From: Acanthosepion pharaonis
Lineage: Eukaryota > Mollusca > Cephalopoda > Sepiida > Sepiidae
Direction of reading: 5' to 3'
Length of the DNA stretch: 64,000 nt
Assembly (NCBI GenBank): GCA_903632075.3
Contig: CAHIKZ030005498.1
Span: 332,501 to 396,500 of the forward strand
The position numbers and the translations under genes are program-made. Of the stretch, positions 45,715-56,574 are shown piece after piece (the stretch's first letter is position 1; the number at the start of each line of letters is the position of its first letter). Below the pieces are notes generated by a model. That model saw only the letters and a program-made list of their open reading frames with translations, was not told the origin of the DNA and ran no database searches.

Positions 45715-45988
45715 TAACTATACTCGTTTCGGAAAACCCTCGAATTTCTGATTTGCCAATAATCAAATCAATCTTGAAGGAAAAAAAGGTTTTTAAAAAA
45801 AGAAAAAGCTAGAAACATGAACTTCTCTCGACAAAAAATCGAACAGATGCAGGTCTGAAGCCCAAAGAAAAAAACCCGATACGAGTAAACAACTAACTAA
45901 CAAAAGAGCTCAATACAACCGTAGAGCAGACCTAGATACACCTAATGAGCCAAACAAACCTACCTAGGTTTGACCTAAACAACTCATT

Positions 45989-45990
<2 letters not shown>
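45715..45990. repeat. Dispersed repeat J, copy 1
   Basis: 'cttgaaggaaaaaaaggt ... gcccaaagaaaaaaacccgatacgagtaaa' is similar to 60800-60930. It ends in a hairpin 'acctaatgag ... ctcattaggt' (45936-45991). Confidence 0.5.
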
Positions 45991-46064
<74 letters not shown>

Positions 46065-46100
46065 GCACATATCTATCTTTCTATCTATCTATCTATCGTC
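45991..46100. repeat. (TA)n then short (TATC)n
   Basis: TA to 46058, TATC at 46076-46097. Confidence 0.95.
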
Positions 46101-46269
46101 GGTTTATATACCATCCATCTCTTCTGTACAGGAGCTTGCATATTGGATGAACATCGCCTTGTTTGGTGGCAAGGGATTTTAAAAAGAAAATAAGCATCCC
46201 ACCATTATCTAGTTTCCTGAAAGTGCTAAATTAACAACTTCGTACTCGAGTGAAAGTGAACTTCATTGC

Positions 46270-46650
46270 CGTGAAATCCATATAAGCCCGGATTACGCAA
46301 CTGGCCGACGACATTACACAAACCTTCTCCCTAAAAATCCAACCTCTTTAAAGATGCTTCCTGCAGAAAATCTTTTCTTTTCATCACAGATATGGGACGC
46401 TATTCCAGACTTTTTTTGCTACTCTTATGATTATTTTGTCTTTGTTATTTCCCTTGCCTGACGTTAAGAAGACAGATGGTTTTCACATTATAGATTTTTG
46501 TTTGTATTTTCGACTTGGATATAGCAGCCATAATTTCTTAAAGTCTCCACTCCCTAACGGAGTAACTCTGCCAAGTAGGAGGGTGAAAAGTAGATGTTAT
46601 ATTATAAAATCATCCTCGTGGTGTTGTAAAATCGAGAAGAAATGGTAGAC
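46270..46650 (+). other. Possible small open frame of unknown nature
   Basis: A TATA-like 'ccatataagcc' near 46280 precedes ATGs near 46354, 46391 and 46427. The last opens a 73-codon frame starting MIILSLLFPLPD; the 46391 frame begins MGRYSRLFLLLL but stops at once. A hydrophobic N-terminus could suggest a secreted peptide, but no family is recognised and chance is likely. Confidence 0.2.
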
Positions 46651-46799
46651 TTCTCGTAAATAAAAATTTCTGTATTTTTTACGATCAATAAACTTGAAAA
46701 GTTATTAACAGATATGAGTAAACAGGGGGAAAATATGAAAGGAGAAATTAACTGTCCAAAATTTGTAAATAATCTATCTATTTCACTTTATTTCTCTCA

Positions 46800-46825
46800 G
46801 TACACACACACACACACACTCTCAA

Positions 46826-46882
<57 letters not shown>
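46800..46882. repeat. (CA)n and (TA)n microsatellites
   Basis: CA at 46801-46819, TA at 46828-46882. Confidence 0.95.
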
Positions 46883-46885
<3 letters not shown>

Positions 46886-47048
46886 GTACATCCTCTACAA
46901 ACAGATACAAATACAGACGTTGTCTAGTAAGGGATCTTCATTTTTTCAAGTTGGTCTTGAAGTATGATTTTTCATTCTGTTACTAATCGTTTTTTCCGAG
47001 TGATTTTTCAATTTCACTCCTGTAGTAAACATTTATTTTAACACGAGA

Positions 47049-47049
<1 letters not shown>

Positions 47050-47110
<61 letters not shown>
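47050..47110. repeat. (TA)n microsatellite
   Basis: Uninterrupted TA. Confidence 0.97.
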
Positions 47111-47112
<2 letters not shown>

Positions 47113-47329
47113 GCGATTTTTATAATATAATATCTGTATTAATCAGTGAATCAGAGATACCAGTGAAAGTCTAAAAATATAAATATAACGGTTTAATTGG
47201 TTCATATCTTTTATTTCATTACATCTCACTACTAAAACTTTCTTTTAATTATTGATATCATGTCTGATGGCATGGGTACACACATATATATGTAATTGCA
47301 TAAAAATATCCAATAATTAAAAGAACGGT

Positions 47330-47332
<3 letters not shown>
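47111..47332. repeat. Low-copy repeat shared with 49.0 kb
   Basis: 'aaaaatataaa.. aacgg.ttga.t', then 'aaactttcttt', then 'gtc.gatg.ca.gggtata' matches 49015-49200 with divergence. Confidence 0.4.

Positions 47333-47402
<70 letters not shown>
47333..47402. repeat. (TA)n microsatellite
   Basis: Uninterrupted TA. Confidence 0.97.
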
Positions 47403-47405
<3 letters not shown>

Positions 47406-47539
47406 TATCAATATTATTTATTTGAATATTTCTGTCTCATTTGTAGTACGAAGGAGGTAACTCAGCTTATGTTACTAAATTTATTATTGATTACTTTCAT
47501 TAATTGTTTTAATATTCTAAGCCTTGTCAGCTTGAGGTT

Positions 47540-47955
47540 CAGAATACGTCGACTGCACATTTACAGAGGACCAAGTCCCTCCCCCGAATAAGGTGTTCTG
47601 GGTAAGACGATGAACTACATCCAGCTGCAAGGCCTCTCATCAAGAGGTTTTAAGTAGCGTGGAGCCACTTTTTCTTTCTTGGTGTTCTCAGATCCACTTG
47701 ACCCGCTGTGATGATATATATTAGGGTCCCGTCTATGGTTAAATAGTTAACCCCGAAACTAGGGTCAAAACACCATGAAAGTGTAAAAATAGGTATTAAT
47801 ACCAGCAATACATTTTTGTATAAGTTATTATCAGCAAGGAATTTTTGAAGAAAAAAAAAATAAGCAGCAATAAAAGTCTTGTCGACATTAAATCACCCAT
47901 TGAGATTAATATGCCGTAAAAAAAAAAAAACAAACCAAACCAAACCAATTTAATA
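47540..47955 (-). repeat. Dispersed repeat E, copy 4
   Basis: Minus-strand copy: 'taagacgatgaactacatcc' (47605), 'aacaccatgaaagtgtaaaaatag' (47769), 'caatacattttt' units, ending 'cccattgagattaatatgccg ... aaccaaaccaaacc'. Confidence 0.75.
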
Positions 47956-48016
47956 ATCTGAATAAAAATATTTACCTGCATTTCGAAAAAATTAGTTCCC
48001 GAGCAAAATACACCGT

Positions 48017-48017
<1 letters not shown>

Positions 48018-48051
<34 letters not shown>
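48018..48051. repeat. (TAA)n microsatellite
   Basis: About 11 triplets. Confidence 0.95.
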
Positions 48052-48078
48052 GCTGACGATTTAAACCGTTATGTATAT

Positions 48079-48155
48079 ATGTGATTTTCCAAGCGTAGGT
48101 TAGATGTGACACAGGTTACAAAGTATGGGGCACCCCGTGAGGATCGAACTCACTA

Positions 48156-48160
<5 letters not shown>
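48079..48160 (-). mobile_element. SINE family B, truncated by TA tract
   Basis: 'ttttccaagcgtaggttagatgtgac ... gaggatcgaactcactactc' then TA; the A-box half is missing. Confidence 0.65.

Positions 48161-48216
<56 letters not shown>
48160..48216. repeat. (TA)n microsatellite
   Basis: TA tract between a SINE B fragment and an inverted copy of repeat H. Confidence 0.97.
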
Positions 48217-48222
<6 letters not shown>

Positions 48223-48625
48223 ATATTATTATTCCATGGTCAATTTCCAAATTCTTTACGATGATCCCCGCCATCTCTAACCTTGTAACTTTCTGGCCTT
48301 GAGTAACAAGATGTTTCACAGATTTCATTTTCAATTTTTTCCACTGTTCTTTGGACTGCCATGGCTTCATCTCTTCTCTCATGTGCCACAAGTCTTACGA
48401 ATTGAGTTAGATCTTTTCTATTTGATCTCCTTAGCTTTAAGTTGAAATGATGATCCCTCTTCCTGTTGTGACCTCCTGATCCAATTTTCCTGTCTACTGT
48501 TCCCTCTTTTTTTAAAACTTATTCACCGTTCTCTTGAAGGTTCTTGAATAGACTTTGAATTTTATTCCTAAATTTCCGAAATTGCAGATTTCTTTCTTCA
48601 AGACTTTCCATTTCACTGTCATATT
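48217..48625 (-). mobile_element. Repeat H: inverted partial copy of the 51.3-kb TIR transposon
   Basis: The reverse complement matches 51600-51965 closely, with a 12-bp deletion. It ends at the same 'accatggaataat'-TA junction. The frame reads KIGSGGHNRKRDHHFNLKLR and DLTQFVRLVAHERR. A decayed partner of the 51.3-kb element. Confidence 0.75.
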
Positions 48626-48769
48626 AAACGCATAACATTATTAACATGAAAAGTTAATGAGCAAAAACAATTTATTCAATGAGTCAGTTATGTTCCATGC
48701 GTGATACACGCTTAGGCGATCATATATCTTTCGATACATGACTGACGATGCAGATTTTTATTTCCCGCA

Positions 48770-48985
48770 TTAATTTACTATTTCTTTCTGTGGTAGACCA
48801 GTTGCCATCCAAGGCTATAGAAACCGGTCTGTCCTGCTATTTATCCATGACTGGGGAGAGAAAAAGAGGATGCATACCTTTCCCAAGGGTACTAGTACGT
48901 AAGTGAAGGTAATGACTTCGACTGGAATTCGAACTCGGCTCTCCGATTCCTCAATCCGAGCTGCTATCCATTACTCCAAGAATTA
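48770..48985 (-). mobile_element. tRNA-derived SINE, family C
   Basis: Minus strand: 'tggagtaatggatagcagctcgg', B box 'gagttcgaattcc', 'ccagtcatgg.taaatagcaggacagacc', 'ggcaactggtctaccacagaaag'. Near full length. Confidence 0.75.
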
Positions 48986-48999
48986 ATCAATGAAACATA

Positions 49000-49605
49000 G
49001 ACATCATTGAACGTTTAAAAATATAAAAGGAACGGATTGATTAAGCGGTTCACTGACCTCAGTTTTAGTTGTGTGTGTTCTTTATCTCCGGTTAACCGAA
49101 TCTCAGTAAACTTTCTTTCATTTGATCTCACTTTTAAATCTTTCTTAGAACTATCGTCAATTTGATGCCACGGGTATAATTGTGGCTATATAATTGCTAA
49201 TGGTAGTAGTTCATTGTCTTAATTCATAGGAATTTCTGCGATAAAGAATTGTCATTACAAGAGCAATAAATGCAACATGAGGAAAAGGCCCATCATAACA
49301 AAGAAGGAGACAATTCAAAAGAAAATTGAAGAATAGCAAAAATATATATTACTGTAAATAAATGATAACGATTATAAATATTACGATTATAAACATTATA
49401 CGTTATAAACAGCTAAATCGGTTTATTGGTCCGCTCTCTTCAACGAAAATGTCGATGACAAAAAAAGGTGTTCAGTGAATAAAAAGTAGAAAACCGGTGA
49501 CTAATGTTAAACAACTTACAGAAAGATGGTTGGTAGGACTTAATATACTTAATCTATGAGCTATAGGACGTGGTAATCCTGATCGTTTTATTCAAATATG
49601 CAACC
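49000..49605. other. No gene recognised
   Basis: Left part repeats 47.1 kb; the rest is AT-rich with no motif. Confidence 0.4.
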
Positions 49606-49609
49606 ATAG

Positions 49610-50060
49610 TTTAGGTTGGTTTGGTTTGTTTTGTTTTACAACTTATAAACCTCAATGGATTATTTAAAGATTTTTATTGCTGACAATATTGTTTTCTTTA
49701 AAATTGTATTGCTGGTATTTTTTTTTTCATCAAAAATGTATTTCTGGTTATAATATTTTATAAAAATATATTGCTGGATTTAAAACCTATTTTTACACTT
49801 TCATAGTGTTTTGACCTGAGTTTGGGTGTGTGGGGGGTAACTATTTTCTCATCATTGGCACCCTAACAGGTGCTACAACCCGGCGTTAGGGTCGACCTGG
49901 GAACACCAGCAATTAAGTGGTGGTTCCACGCTCCTCAAAAACTCCTGATCAAAGGCCTTGCTGTCGGATGTAGTTCATCGTCTTACCCAGGACACCTCAT
50001 TTTGGTGGGGGAGGGGAGTAATACCCTTCTGCAGAGATGCACTCAGTGTATTCTGAATCC
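49610..50060 (+). repeat. Dispersed repeat E, copy 5
   Basis: Starts 'ggtttggtttgttttgttttac', with 'aatgta.tgctgg' units, 'cactttcatagtgttttgac', 'ccctaacaggtgctacaac' and 'gggaacaccagcaattaag'. Continues to the 'gtagttcatcgtcttacccagg' end near 50000. A full-length reference copy. Confidence 0.75.
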
Positions 50061-50061
50061 C

Positions 50062-50398
50062 CAGTCGTCAGAGAGACCACACTTTAACGCACCTATGTAT
50101 ATTATTGTTCTTTCGCTGACGAATATTGGCTGGTATATCTTGGTTGGGCCCAACCTTTGATTGGTTCTGCCTGGATAATCAGCATCATAATGCCATCTTA
50201 ATTTTCTAAATAACAGAAAAAAAAATATGATTAGAAGGAGCAATATCTTTCCAGATCAAATCTTAACATAGTTCGCGTACCAAAAACTATTTGTTGATCG
50301 GCAAAAATATCTTCTTACAGCACCTGAAATTTACTTGGCAAATCTGATACTCACCCCAACCCCCCAAATCGTATGTAAACGAGGATAGGCGGAATATA
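50062..50398. other. No gene recognised
   Basis: Mixed sequence; overlapping 66- and 96-codon frames on opposite strands have no motif. Confidence 0.4.
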
Positions 50399-51010
50399 TA
50401 GCGATTTTCCAAGCGTAGCTCAGATGTGTTACAAGGCCGAAAGTAAGGGGTACCCAGTTAGGATCGAACTCACTACTCAGTCGTAATTGTTCTAGTGAGA
50501 CAAGTTTACTAACCATCACATCACGTCGAGGTGTCCTGATTTTTCAAGCCTAGTTTAGATGTGGCGCAAGGCCGAAAGTATGGGGCACCCAGTGAGGATC
50601 GAACTCACTACTCAGTCTTAATTGTTCTAGTGAGACAAGTTTACTAACCATCACATCACGTCGAGGTGTCCTGATTTTTCAAGCCTAGTTTAGATGTGGC
50701 ACAAGGCCGAAAGTATGGAGCACCCAGTGAGGATCGAACTCACTACTCAGTCGTAATTGTTCTAGTGAGACAAGTTTACTAACCATCACATCACGTCGAG
50801 GTGTCCTGATTTTTCAAGCCTAGTTTAGATGTGGCACTAGGCCGAAAGTATGGGGCACCCAGTGAGGATCGATCACGTCGAGGTGTCCTGATTTTTCATG
50901 CCTAGTTTAGATGTGGCACTAGGCCGAAAGTATGGGGCACCCAGTGAGGATCGAACTCACTACTCAGTCTTAATTGTTCTAGCGAGACAAGTGTGCTAAC
51001 CTTTACAATA
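50399..51010 (-). repeat. Tandem array of SINE family B, 135-bp period
   Basis: Units start with 'gatttttcaagcctagtttagatgtggc' at 50538, 50673, 50808 and 50890, plus a first diverged unit at 50399. The 82-bp step marks an internally deleted copy. Each minus-strand unit has 'gtgatggttagtaaacttg' and B box 'gagttcgatcctcac'. Tandem SINEs are unusual because retroposition disperses copies. Confidence 0.9.
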
Positions 51011-51285
51011 TTTATTTCTTTAAAATTACAGAAAATGTGGCACAAGGCCTAAAAAAGGGGATGGGGAAAGGATGGTCTTCATCTGTCTTAATTTTAAACT
51101 TAGCTAGACACAAGCACTGACCCAAGCGTACAAACAATATTCTTAACACCAAAACACCACATTCTTACTAGCCTTCCTTACTACATCCACCAAAATACCT
51201 CATTGTCTCTATGAAAATCCTAAATACTCCCCATATGTACAAATCGTCGTGCTAACCATTACACAACTTCTAGGTGCCCTAGACG

Positions 51286-51319
<34 letters not shown>

Positions 51320-51559
51320 TGAATGTAACAGCAAAATTGTCCAAATCGCGTAAGAGTATAATTGCCCATCCCAGAAAATGGTTAATATATAAAAGAAAAC
51401 ATTAAACTAATTGAGTTTCTTTTTTGCAGGTTTTCAGATAAGACATTGAGATCTCCTGGCAACATATTTGGTAAGAATCACAGAAAAACCATTTGAGTTA
51501 TTCAACTAGAAATAGAAAAGGTTAAAATCGTTTTTTGCTAGCCCCATTGTCTTCACAAA

Positions 51560-51957
51560 TATGAAGTGGTGAGAGGAAAAAGATGATTCAGGCCTTATGA
51601 AACGGTGCCAACATTCATATTCTGGCTTCCATCTTCAAAGTCTATTCAAGAACCTTCAAGAGAATGGTGAATATGAGGGGAACAGTAGACAGGAAAATTG
51701 GATCAGGAGGTCACAACAGGAAGAGGGATCATCATTTCTACTTAAAGCTAAGGAGATCAAATAGAAAAGATCTAACTCAATTCGTAAGACTTGTGGCACA
51801 TGAGAGAGAAGTTGCAGCTATGGCAGTCCAAAGAACAGTGGAAAAAATTGAAAATGAAATCGTATGTGAAATCTGTGAGGCATCTTGTTACTCAAGGCCA
51901 GAAAGTTACAAGGTTAAAAATGGCGGAGATCATCGTAAAGCATTTGGAAAATGACCA
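51560..51957 (+). pseudogene. Transposase N-terminal region (helix-turn-helix-like), truncated
   Basis: The frame from 51568 reads MIQAL-stop-NGANIHILASIFKVYSRTF, then KRMVNMRGTVDRKIGSGGH (51640-51720), and on to ICEASCYSRPESY with a stop at 51955. The pattern of a DNA-binding helix pair followed by GTVDRK.GSG resembles the N-terminal domain of Tc1-mariner type transposases (inference). No DDE catalytic motifs are visible before the TA tract, so the catalytic half is lost or unrecognisable. Inverted copy at 48.2-48.6 kb. Confidence 0.45.
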
Positions 51958-51967
51958 TGGAATAATA

Positions 51968-51980
51968 TATATATACATAC

Positions 51981-52026
<46 letters not shown>
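51968..52026. repeat. (TA)n microsatellite
   Basis: TA with one early 'catacata' interruption. Confidence 0.95.
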
Positions 52027-52031
<5 letters not shown>

Positions 52032-52325
52032 AGAAGACAATTGGAGAAAAAAGTCTTAGTTTTCGCCTACGCGTTTCGTCTTCCTAATTTTTCAAGGTAA
52101 AATGAAAATGTAATGGTTTGTTATAGTTACATTGTTTTATCTGGGAATTTAAATATATTGTCAAAACAAAATCTTAGTATAAAGGAAATATTTCTCTTTT
52201 TTAAATTTGGAGTTTCTAATGTAACTATAACAAAAACCTTTTGATTTCATGTTTGCTTTGAAAAGTCGAAGCAAAAACGCGTCAGCAAAAAGTAAGATGA
52301 TCTTCCAATTGTCATCTTATACCAA
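52027..52325. repeat. Foldback repeat K with 'cgcctacgcgtttcgtcttcc'
   Basis: 52027-52112 and 52265-52325 are partial reverse complements ('aagaagacaattggag' against 'ttccaattgtcatctta'). The left part recurs at 59640-59715, directly after the Helitron. Confidence 0.6.
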
Positions 52326-52379
52326 TTTGTCTCGTCCACAGAATTTATCTGGAAATTGAACTATATATCTTTATTTCAT

Positions 52380-52500
52380 GAGAGCTCCAAAAAAAGCATC
52401 TTTCAAACTTCAAGATCTACAAACCTATCGCCATTTTTTTCCAATTCATTTCAGATTTGTTTGTAGGTCTTGAAGATTGAGAGCTTCTTTTTTTTAGTGT
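52380..52500. repeat. Imperfect hairpin
   Basis: 'gagagctcc ... cttcaagatctacaaac' pairs with 'gtttgtaggtcttgaag ... gagagcttc'. Confidence 0.6.
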
Positions 52501-52554
52501 TCCCATAAAATAAAAATTATTTAGTTATTATGTATGGGATTTTGAGTGTTTGAT

Positions 52555-52557
<3 letters not shown>

Positions 52558-52624
<67 letters not shown>
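52558..52624. repeat. (TA)n microsatellite
   Basis: Uninterrupted TA. Confidence 0.97.
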
Positions 52625-52628
<4 letters not shown>

Positions 52629-53144
52629 CTTTATTTCATTACTTCAGGAGCTTAAGGGTTAATTAATGATGAATACATCATTTTTGCTTATGATTGATTT
52701 CATCACAATTCTTCTGTTAAGCTTGGAGTGTAATTATACATGCTCAAAGTAGAGTCCAGCACTGTTATAAAAACCTCGAAGAATTCCAGTAAGATATCTC
52801 TAATCAGTTCTAAGATACAACGGTCCAAATATTAATCTCAACAATTGGACAATTTTGTTGTTACACAATTTGGACAATTTTGTTGTTACACCCTGTATAT
52901 ATAGTTTAATTAATGACTATATAACGAGACTACTTGTATTGCTTTAATAAAATTGTATACTTATAGGAAATCATTGTCATATTGAAAATATTGATTTTTT
53001 TTTTTACTAGCATGACATTCATTTCTTTAGTTCTTACTTAAAACCTGTAGTAGTGCTAATGATCTTAATTTATACGAATTTCTGATGTGAACCATCGTCA
53101 TTTTATTATTTTTTGACTGGACTTTCTTTAGTCTTCTTACTATG

Positions 53145-53620
53145 ATTAGTCTTGGGTATGACAATAAACTACATCCGGTAGCAAGGCGTTGAACAATCTC
53201 TTATTTGCAGTTGTTTCCCGGTCCACCCTGACCACGGGTGACAGCACCTGTTAGGGTCTCATTTATGGGTAAATAGTGGACCTTCAAACACTATAAAAGA
53301 AAAAAAATTCATAGTAAAAATACCGCAAATGCATTTTTAAATAAAAAGCTCATCAATAATACATATTTATGGTAAAATTTTTAAAGCAGAATTGACAATA
53401 ATATATTTTAATGCAACATGACCAACAATACATTTTATCTGTAGTTCAAACTATAAAAATGTTTTCAAAATATTTCGGCATTAAATAACCTATAATTTAA
53501 TGTATATTGCTGGTAATATATTTGAAAAAAAATTAGCAGCAATAAAAATTTCGAGGTCATTAAATAATCCACTGAGTGTGATATGCCCTAAAACAAAAAC
53601 CACCAAATACCACAGCGGCC
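53145..53620 (-). repeat. Dispersed repeat E, copy 6
   Basis: Minus-strand copy: 'gacaataaactacatccgg' (53160), 'gacagcacctgttagggtc' (53240), several 'caataatac/caatacatttt' units, ending 'ccactgagtgtgatatgccc'. Confidence 0.7.
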
Positions 53621-54015
53621 TGAGTATTCAAGAAATCTCTTTAGATTTTGCACATTTTTCTAAGAAGATACCTCGAATATTCAGGCCGTTATGTGTAAAT
53701 AAAGAAATAAATATACTGTTTAATAAATAAATGAGAAACGAAATTTAACGTTTAACAAAATAAAATAAAAATATGTTGGATTAAATCCATTTTCTAGAAA
53801 TATAATTTTATATATAACTGTTTCTTCCGTCTATTTTCAGGTGAGTGGCTTTACATTACATTTACAACAAATGACGCTTCCTGATTAAAAGATAAGAATA
53901 TTAATCAGGTAAGTAAAAGCGCTTATTTTAAATGATAATTGAGTTTAGCTGTTTCTGTCGAAATGAAACAAACAGTGACATCGAACCGAGAATCAAATTT
54001 TGTACATGAATATCA

Positions 54016-54016
<1 letters not shown>

Positions 54017-54065
<49 letters not shown>
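54017..54065. repeat. (TA)n microsatellite
   Basis: TA tract at the left edge of element D copy 4. Confidence 0.97.
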
Positions 54066-54069
<4 letters not shown>

Positions 54070-54578
54070 ATATTTTATGTTTATACATTCTTTTTATAGA
54101 TACAAATATTCAAGTAAATATTCTGTTTTTTTTTTGTTTTTTTTTTTATAATGAACAGTATTTGTAACATTTAGCGGCCTGAATGTCCGAGAAATTTTCA
54201 TACCATAGAATAATATTAATATATATCCATTTCATAATGTGTGACGTCATTTGTTTACATTTGGATACGCTTTGAGCAGACATGAATGTACGTGAGAGAT
54301 TCATGGAAGATTGAAATTTAAAGGCAATGAATTCGACCTCGCTAATCGAACGATCCTCTGTGCCTCAATCAGTTAAGAGCACGTCAGGCTAAATGACGGT
54401 TCCGTTTAGGATACAGGTTCGATTGCTGTCGGAGGACGAATATTTTCTATGAAAATTTTTCGGACATTCAGGCCAGTAAATGTTATTAATACTGTTTACT
54501 TTAAACAGAGCATTTACTTAAATATTTGTATCTATAAAAAGTACGTTTAAACAAAAAAAATATCTTAAAATAATTTTC

Positions 54579-54582
<4 letters not shown>
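54066..54582. repeat. Palindromic tRNA-like element D, copy 4
   Basis: Inverted tail (54066-54205, with a T-run insertion), head ('cataatgtgtgacgtcatttg', 54233), tRNA-like block, direct tail (54437-54580). The outer arms are inverted repeats of about 130 bp, and TA tracts lie on both sides. Confidence 0.85.
54354..54436 (+). other. Class II tRNA-like sequence (Leu-like) in element D
   Basis: 83 nt. Acceptor TCCTCTG/CGGAGGA (one G-U), anticodon arm CGTCA-GGCTAAA-TGACG, variable arm TTCC...GGA, T arm ACAGG TTCGATT GCTGT (one mismatch). Carries the pol III B box. Confidence 0.75.

Positions 54583-54622
<40 letters not shown>
54583..54622. repeat. (TA)n microsatellite
   Basis: TA tract at the right edge of element D copy 4, directly before a PLE remnant. 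Confidence 0.97.
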
Positions 54623-54626
<4 letters not shown>

Positions 54627-54632
54627 TAAATC

Positions 54633-55390
54633 AAGATAATAGTTAAAAGGAAAAAAAACTTGTAGTTTAACGAATGATTTATTTTCATGGAAATATTTCG
54701 ACTAGCTGTTGCAAATCTTTCAACACAGTAGGAAGGACGCTCATCAGAAATAAGAGATGAAAAGGCAGTTACAAGTAATGGCAATCTGTTCTACAAAATT
54801 AATTGCATGAACTGCTTAACAACCATGACTTCAAGATCATTGAAGGAACGACTGGATGAACATCGAAGACTTTTTGATAAGGTAATTTCAAATGATAACG
54901 AAAAACAAAAATTGGAAAAAAAAATTCAGCGACTGCATTATTTGCCATTACAGAAGGTCACAGAATTGACTTCGACCATCCGGAAATAAAGTTGAGAAAC
55001 TAAAAGCATTTCAATCAAGTAGCTGAACAAATGGTTATAGCAACTACAAAACATTCCTGCAATAGGATAGATGCAGCACAACTCCATCCAGTCTGAACAT
55101 CTCTGCTCCAAAGAAAAATATGATATTAAAAAAATAAATAGATAAAGGCAATTTATAGAGTATAAAACAAAAATCCTTTTTTTTTTACGCCTTAACTTTC
55201 TATTACCTTGTAAACGTCATCAACTCGGTTTTTTGATTTGATTTGAATTTTTAAGCGTTTCGAGTTTCTTTGCATTGCTTTTACTCAAATTAAGGAGTAA
55301 CCCAGACTGGCAAATGCTAGTCGAAATATTTCCATAAAAATAAATGATTCGTTGGAATTACAAGTTTTTTTTTTCTTTTAATTATTGTTG
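54633..55390 (+). mobile_element. Penelope-like element remnant with inverted terminal repeats
   Basis: 54636-54715 ('aaacttgtagtttaacgaatgatttattttcatgg', then 'aaatatttcgactagc') is the reverse complement of 55325-55388 with few changes. Between them is a GIY-YIG endonuclease relic. PLEs can be bounded by terminal repeats in direct or inverted orientation, which fits. Confidence 0.7.
54765..55110 (+). pseudogene. PLE GIY-YIG endonuclease pseudogene
   Basis: Plus strand: NGNLFYKINCMNC, then SRSLKERLDEHRRLFDK (54765-54890). After a one-base shift in an A-run near 54920 comes NSATALFAITEGHRIDFDHP, followed by NRIDAAQLHPV. The series CxxC, then R.L..RL.EH, then GH.IDFD is the layout of the PLE-type GIY-YIG domain. 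The GIY-YIG (YIGxTxR) segment itself is damaged (TTMTSR). Confidence 0.7.
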
Positions 55391-55394
55391 AAGC

Positions 55395-56540
55395 TTGGAT
55401 AAGCATGGAATAATAATAATACAACACAAAATGTACGTAAACAAAATGTATTGAAACAAGGAAAAGATACACAATATTTACAGTTAGTTTTGGTATATTC
55501 TTGGGAAGACTGTTCCTGCAGAAAGGGTTGACTAAATCGCAGTCGGGCAGAGTTTCTCGATTCGATCTCTTCTTACTTTTCCCCGTCTTCCCGGTACCAA
55601 CCCATATTTATATGGTCGGTACTCCACTTATGTAAATTAGGTGTATCGTACCACAACAATTATGCACCTACCAACGGAGATAAGCATCCTGACTTGAATC
55701 AAAATAAGCTTTGTTTGACACAAAATCAAAAATATGCAGAACTTACTTAAAATGAAGGAAAGCTGTTCCAGAGATAATTTTCTCTTTCTACCAGGAATTT
55801 TAAGTAAGATCAGAACAAAAGTGAGTCATTCAAAATTTACATCAAGGTACAGAGATTAGCCTCGTCTGACACAGGTCACAAATATGCGAAACCCAGAATG
55901 GCAACCCGGACATCAAGTGGAAAGCGTATAGGACATATTGGTAAAAAAAAAATGATCGCCTCTTTCTACCGTACAGCAAACAGCAAGTGCCAGCATTTTT
56001 GCCAAACATTTCCAGAGTTAGATGAAGACAAAAACTGGAATATTAATGCTATATCTGGGCTGAAGCGATGACATTCCTTACTTTCCAATGTCGATAGAAT
56101 TCAACATTTGCACACTTGCGAGAAATGCATATTTTAAAGCTCTGGTCCCTGCTTTCCACAGATGCAACCTCGCATGCTTATCGCTAAACTATCGGTATTT
56201 CCAAGCCAAATATTTAGATTCGCTCCGTGAGCTAAATCCACAAGTTCAGAAATTTGAAGCAAATATTCTACAAGAATCACCATAATTTACACTGTATTCA
56301 AACTGTAAGGAGAAGGTTCCAGAAAGAGAGCTCCCCCCCGCTAAAGATCAGCTTCTTTGTTGAACAGACTCCGGCGTGGATGTTTCCTGAGCAGCAGAAT
56401 CTCAAATTCTTCAAGTCGAGGATTTATCCTCGTGTTTCCTCGTAATCTTCACTCCCAACATCCTCCTCTTCAATTGACATCACAATCAACGTTCTCTAAC
56501 ACTCTACCTTGGAGGGCTCTTAATACCTGCATTAGCTGAA
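55395..56540. other. Unassigned; contains a diverged tandem pair
   Basis: 55681-55790 and 55855-55973 are diverged copies of one unit ('gataagcatcctgacttgaatcaaaataagctttg'/'gattagcctcgtctgacacagg', both ending 'tctttctacc'). 56040-56540 has several short plus-strand frames without motifs. It may be upstream PLE sequence, given the next entry. Confidence 0.4.
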
Positions 56541-56574
56541 TTTTAGCAAAACAAAAAAAAGAACATGCAGGACC

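Larger units (their letters stand above)
51317..52897 (+). mobile_element. TIR DNA transposon of about 1.58 kb, Tc1-mariner type (inferred)
   Basis: Left end 51317-51350 and right end 52862-52897 are inverted repeats sharing 'tgtaacarcaaaattgtcc' with about five mismatches in 36 bp. Each begins TA-C (right end CAGGGTGTAAC). A TA at both ends fits a TA target duplication. The interior holds the reading frame at 51560-51957, TA tracts at 51968 and 52558, and internal foldbacks. Confidence 0.65.

Noticed and set aside
51410..51445. Splice acceptor (polypyrimidine then CAG) indicating an exon
   Set aside because: The same text recurs near 37040 as part of a repeat, and no coding follows in frame.
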